A DNA stretch of 8,697 nucleotides from SFEL01 sp045592165 (GTDB taxonomy: Bacteria; Bacillota; Clostridia; Christensenellales; CAG-138). Position numbers and translations under genes: made by a program. Where the stretch lies: NCBI GenBank assembly GCA_045592165.1, contig JAZNUG010000038.1:1-8697 (forward strand), written 5' to 3'. Positions 6,427 to 8,697 of this stretch are shown here, in pieces. The notes below the pieces were generated by a model that saw nothing but the letters and a program-made list of their open reading frames with translations, had not been told where the DNA came from and did no database searches. Within the stretch, counting starts at the first letter, position 1. Every line of letters starts with the position of its first letter.

Positions 6427-6455
6427 AATATACTTCATTTTTCCCCTTTGGGCAA
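6427..6455 (-). promoter_or_regulatory. Candidate promoter for prmA-rsmE-mtaB-HIT
   Basis: On the minus strand TTGCCC (6455-6450) is followed by a 17-base spacer and TATATT (6432-6427). The predicted start is near 6420, giving a leader of about 28 bases. The -35 box begins only four bases beyond the dnaJ terminator hairpin. The boxes are imperfect and the region is AT-rich, so the exact position is uncertain. Confidence 0.45.
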
Positions 6456-6480
6456 TAAAAAGGAGCGCAGTGCGCTCCTT
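6456..6480 (-). terminator. Terminator after dnaJ
   Basis: AAGGAGCGC and GCGCTCCTT (6460-6468 / 6472-6480) pair over nine bases with a three-base loop. On the minus strand the stem runs into TTTTTATT. It begins 15 bases after the dnaJ stop and separates the chaperone transcript from prmA. Confidence 0.9.
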
Positions 6481-6495
6481 ATGCGTATCATTCGC

Positions 6496-7647
6496 TTAAT
6501 TCAGCTTATCCTTTACCCGGTCAAAGATAGTCTTTTTTCCCACCTTCGCCTCGTTAAGCTTATCCCCCATGGATTCTGCAAGCTTTCTTATAAGCTCTTC
6601 CTGCTCTTCGGTAAGCTTTTTGGGTATTACCACGTTTGCCTTAACAAGCAGGTCGCCCTTCTGGGTAGAGTTGAGCTTTGTTATACCCTGATCCCTCAAA
6701 CGGAATGTGGTACCGGGCTGAGTGCCCTGGGGTATGCTGTACTTTACGGTTCCGAGAAGGGTGGGCACCTGAATTTCGCCGCCCAGCGCCGCAATCGTCA
6801 TGGGTACATCCATATTGAGATACAGATCGTATCCCTTGCGGGTAAACAGCTTATGGGGCTTTACGTTTATGCTGATATACAGATCGCCCGCAGGACCTCC
6901 CCTGAGTCCGTCCTCTCCCTCGCCGCGCATGGTAAGCATCTGGCCGTTATCGATACCGGCGGGAATGCTGACGGATATCCGCTTTGAACGGTTTACGCGG
7001 CCTTTGCCCTTACAATCCGGGCAGGGCTCCTTTATTATCTTGCCGGTACCGCCGCAAGCATCACAGGGACGCACGGTGGAAAATGCGCCGAACATCGTAT
7101 TCTGCTGGGAACGTACCTGTCCGCTGCCGCCGCATACGGTACAGGTGGTGGGCTGAGTGCCTGCCTTTGCGCCGCTGCCGCCGCAGGAGGAACAATTTTC
7201 CTCGCGGGGTACCAGTATTTCCTTCTTGCAGCCAAAGGCCGCTTCTTCGAAGGTTATGGTAAGGTTATAGCGCAGGTCATTGCCTGCAACGGGGCCGTTG
7301 CGCCTTGCAGAACCGCCGCCAAAGCCGCCAAAACCGCCAAAACCGCCTCCGGTAAAGGCTGAGAATATATCCTCAAAGCCGCCGAAACCGCCCCCATGGA
7401 ACCCGCCGCCGGCCTGGGTGGGATCAAAGGCCGCATGGCCGAACTGATCGTACTGGGCCCTTTTCTGCGGGTCTGAGAGTATCTCGTAGGCTTCATTTAT
7501 CTCTTTGAATTTCTTTTCCGCCTCGGCGTCGCCGGGATGCAGATCCGGGTGGTACTGCTTTGCAGCCTTTCTAAAGGCGCTCTTTATATCGCTTTCAGAC
7601 GCGTCTTTGTTTACGCCCAGAGTTTCGTAATAATCTGCTTTTGCCAA
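6496..7647 (-). CDS. dnaJ: Chaperone protein DnaJ (Hsp40)
   Basis: Co-chaperone that binds unfolded proteins and stimulates the DnaK ATPase. All type I Hsp40 parts are present in 383 residues. The J domain (about 5-70) carries the essential HPD at 33-35. A Gly/Phe-rich linker (about 78-112) contains tandem GGF units. Four zinc motifs, CxxCxGxG, begin at residues 152, 169, 195 and 209. The substrate-binding C-terminal domain fills the rest. The start is a TTG: the frame has a TAA seven codons upstream and no ATG or GTG between, while the family N-terminus MAKxDYYE fits exactly. The ribosome site is poorly placed (AAGGAG 12 bases away, GGGG four bases away), suggesting reduced initiation relative to dnaK. 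It lies 100 bases after dnaK, with a hairpin between. Confidence 0.97.
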   Translation of the reverse strand: MAKADYYETLGVNKDASESDIKSAFRKAAKQYHPDLHPGDAEAEKKFKEINEAYEILSDPQKRAQYDQFGHAAFDPTQAGGGFHGGGFGGFEDIFSAFTGGGFGGFGGFGGGSARRNGPVAGNDLRYNLTITFEEAAFGCKKEILVPREENCSSCGGSGAKAGTQPTTCTVCGGSGQVRSQQNTMFGAFSTVRPCDACGGTGKIIKEPCPDCKGKGRVNRSKRISVSIPAGIDNGQMLTMRGEGEDGLRGGPAGDLYISINVKPHKLFTRKGYDLYLNMDVPMTIAALGGEIQVPTLLGTVKYSIPQGTQPGTTFRLRDQGITKLNSTQKGDLLVKANVVIPKKLTEEQEELIRKLAESMGDKLNEAKVGKKTIFDRVKDKLN

Positions 7648-7651
7648 AATT

Positions 7652-7665
7652 CCCCAACGCTCCTT
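7652..7665 (-). promoter_or_regulatory. Poorly spaced ribosome binding region of dnaJ
   Basis: On the minus strand AAGGAG (7665-7660) is a good anti-16S match but lies 12 bases before the TTG at 7647. GGGG (7655-7652) is only four bases away. Neither is ideally spaced for a TTG codon. Confidence 0.5.
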
Positions 7666-7687
7666 TTATGCCACTTTAAACCCCGCA

Positions 7688-7713
7688 GGAGCCAAAGCTT
7701 CTGCCTTGGCCCC
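7688..7713 (-). promoter_or_regulatory. Intercistronic hairpin between dnaK and dnaJ
   Basis: On the minus strand GGGGCCAAGG (7713-7704) pairs with CTTTGGCTCC (7697-7688), ten base pairs including two G-U pairs, around the six-base loop CAGAAG. No U-run follows on the minus strand (next bases TGCGGGG), so it is not a standard terminator. It could protect the dnaK 3' end, mark a processing site, or cause partial attenuation, lowering dnaJ relative to dnaK. This role is inference. Confidence 0.5.
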
Positions 7714-7747
7714 CACAGCGCTTTATTGATTTTTTATTGAATGTGAT

Positions 7748-8697
7748 TTACTTGTCGTCCACTACTTCGTATTCTGCATCCACGACGTTGTCGTCGTGTG
7801 CGGGACCGGCATTGCCCTGCTGTGCACCGGGATCAAAGCCTGCGCCGCCCTGCTGCTGGGATGCCTGCTGATAGATCTTGCCGAATACATCGTAGGATAC
7901 CTCGGTGAGCTTATCGCTGGCAGCCTTGATGGCAGCGGAATCGGTGCCGTTGAGGGCCTGCTTTACGTTCTCGATTTCGGACTCGATGCGGGCCTTGTCG
8001 GCTGCGTCAATCTTGTCGCCCAGCTCCTTGAGGGTCTTTTCGGTGGAGTATACCATGCTGTCGGCATGATTGCGGATCTCAACCTCTTCCTTGCGGGTCT
8101 TATCCTCGTTGGCATACTGTTCGGCTTCGCGAACGGCCTTGTTGATTTCTTCCTCGCTCAGGTTGGTGGAAGCGGTGATGGTTACGTTCTGCTCGTTGCC
8201 GGTACCAAGGTCCTTTGCGGAAACATGAACGATACCGTTTGCGTCGATATCAAAGCTTACCTCGATCTGGGGTACGCCGCGGGGAGCAGGAGCAATGCCT
8301 GCCAGCTGGAAGCGGCCCAGAGTCTTGTTGTACTGAGCAAACTCACGCTCGCCCTGCAGTACATGAACTTCAACGCTGGTCTGGCCATCTGCTGCGGTGG
8401 AGAAAATCTGGCTCTTCTTGGTGGGGATGGTGGTGTTCCGCTCGATCAAGCGGGTGAACACGCCGCCCACGGTCTCGATGCCCAGGGACAGAGGCGTAAC
8501 GTCCAGCAGAACCACGTCCTTCACATCGCCGGTCAGCACGCCGCCCTGGATGGCGGCGCCCACAGCCACGCATTCGTCGGGGTTGATGCCCTTAAAGCCT
8601 TCGTTGCCGGTGATATTCTTAACGGCTTCCTGGACAGCGGGAATACGGGTAGAGCCACCAACCAACAGAACCTTATTCAGGTCACTGGCCTTCAGGC
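7748..8697 (-). CDS. dnaK: Chaperone protein DnaK (Hsp70), C-terminal part
   Basis: ATP-driven Hsp70 chaperone; 315 codons are present and the N-terminal half lies beyond the window edge. The frame runs off the end: the first complete codon is at 8695, and there is no genuine start inside the window. Visible parts are the end of the nucleotide-binding domain (KVLLVGGSTRIP, then NPDECVAVGAA), the interdomain linker VVLLDVTPLSLGIE, the substrate-binding beta domain (VHVLQGER, LAGIAPAPRGVPQIEV, DIDANGIVHVSAKD), the helical lid, a Gln/Gly-rich tail and the acidic terminus DDNVVDAEYEVVDDK. None of the roughly 20 isoleucine codons I read is ATA, in contrast to the transporter genes, as expected for a highly expressed gene. 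hrcA and grpE probably lie upstream, outside the window. Confidence 0.98.
   Translation of the reverse strand, partial: LKASDLNKVLLVGGSTRIPAVQEAVKNITGNEGFKGINPDECVAVGAAIQGGVLTGDVKDVVLLDVTPLSLGIETVGGVFTRLIERNTTIPTKKSQIFSTAADGQTSVEVHVLQGEREFAQYNKTLGRFQLAGIAPAPRGVPQIEVSFDIDANGIVHVSAKDLGTGNEQNVTITASTNLSEEEINKAVREAEQYANEDKTRKEEVEIRNHADSMVYSTEKTLKELGDKIDAADKARIESEIENVKQALNGTDSAAIKAASDKLTEVSYDVFGKIYQQASQQQGGAGFDPGAQQGNAGPAHDDNVVDAEYEVVDDK

Noticed and set aside
5343..6428. A 361-codon open frame on the plus strand opposite prmA
   Set aside because: The minus strand encodes an unmistakable PrmA with all motifs; the plus-strand frame has no recognisable domain, promoter or ribosome site.
8663..8665. 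A possible TTG start inside dnaK that would give a 305-residue protein
   Set aside because: The frame continues unbroken to the window edge with conserved Hsp70 residues (LKASDLNKVLL), so this codon is an internal leucine.
1..8697. A CRISPR array, insertion sequence, phage, defence or novel multi-gene system
   Set aside because: No spaced direct repeats, transposase, integrase, toxin-antitoxin pair or unknown gene cluster is visible; nearly every base outside short control regions belongs to a known conserved gene.

Overview
The window reads as ordinary chromosomal core sequence from a low-to-mid-GC Firmicute, most likely a member of the Clostridia. The evidence is the minus-strand order dnaK-dnaJ-prmA-rsmE-mtaB-HIT-rpsU, a conserved Firmicutes chaperone/translation neighbourhood, together with strong AGGAGG-type ribosome binding sites and sigma-A-like promoters. 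I infer the lineage from gene order and protein character, not from a search.

Left part (1-2640), transporters and their signals. A tRNA 3' end sits at 1-28 (+), followed by a hairpin terminator. A MATE-family efflux protein (minus) and a DMT/EamA-family transporter (plus) diverge from a 223-base control region that holds a good promoter on each strand. The MATE transcript should begin with a long hairpin in its leader. The EamA gene ends at a near-perfect bidirectional terminator that faces the terminator of the rpsU unit.

Right part (2640-8697), all minus strand. Reading in the direction of transcription: the C-terminal half of DnaK (cut by the window edge), an intercistronic hairpin, DnaJ (TTG start) and a terminator. 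A second unit then begins from its own candidate promoter: prmA (L11 methyltransferase, GTG start), rsmE (16S rRNA U1498 methyltransferase), mtaB (tRNA t6A37 methylthiotransferase) and a HIT-family hydrolase. prmA/rsmE and rsmE/mtaB have 3-base or smaller gaps, so translational coupling is likely. A strong internal promoter then drives rpsU (ribosomal protein S21), which ends at a terminator with a long U-tract.

Together the right-hand genes cover protein folding and maturation of the translation machinery (modification of L11, 16S rRNA and tRNA, plus a small-subunit protein). The transporters are unrelated neighbours. I found no mobile element, CRISPR array, phage gene or defence cassette, and no candidate for a new multi-gene system. 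The points worth a second look are regulatory: the MATE leader hairpin, the dnaK-dnaJ intercistronic hairpin combined with the weak TTG start of dnaJ, the separate promoter and leader of rpsU, and the paired convergent terminators.
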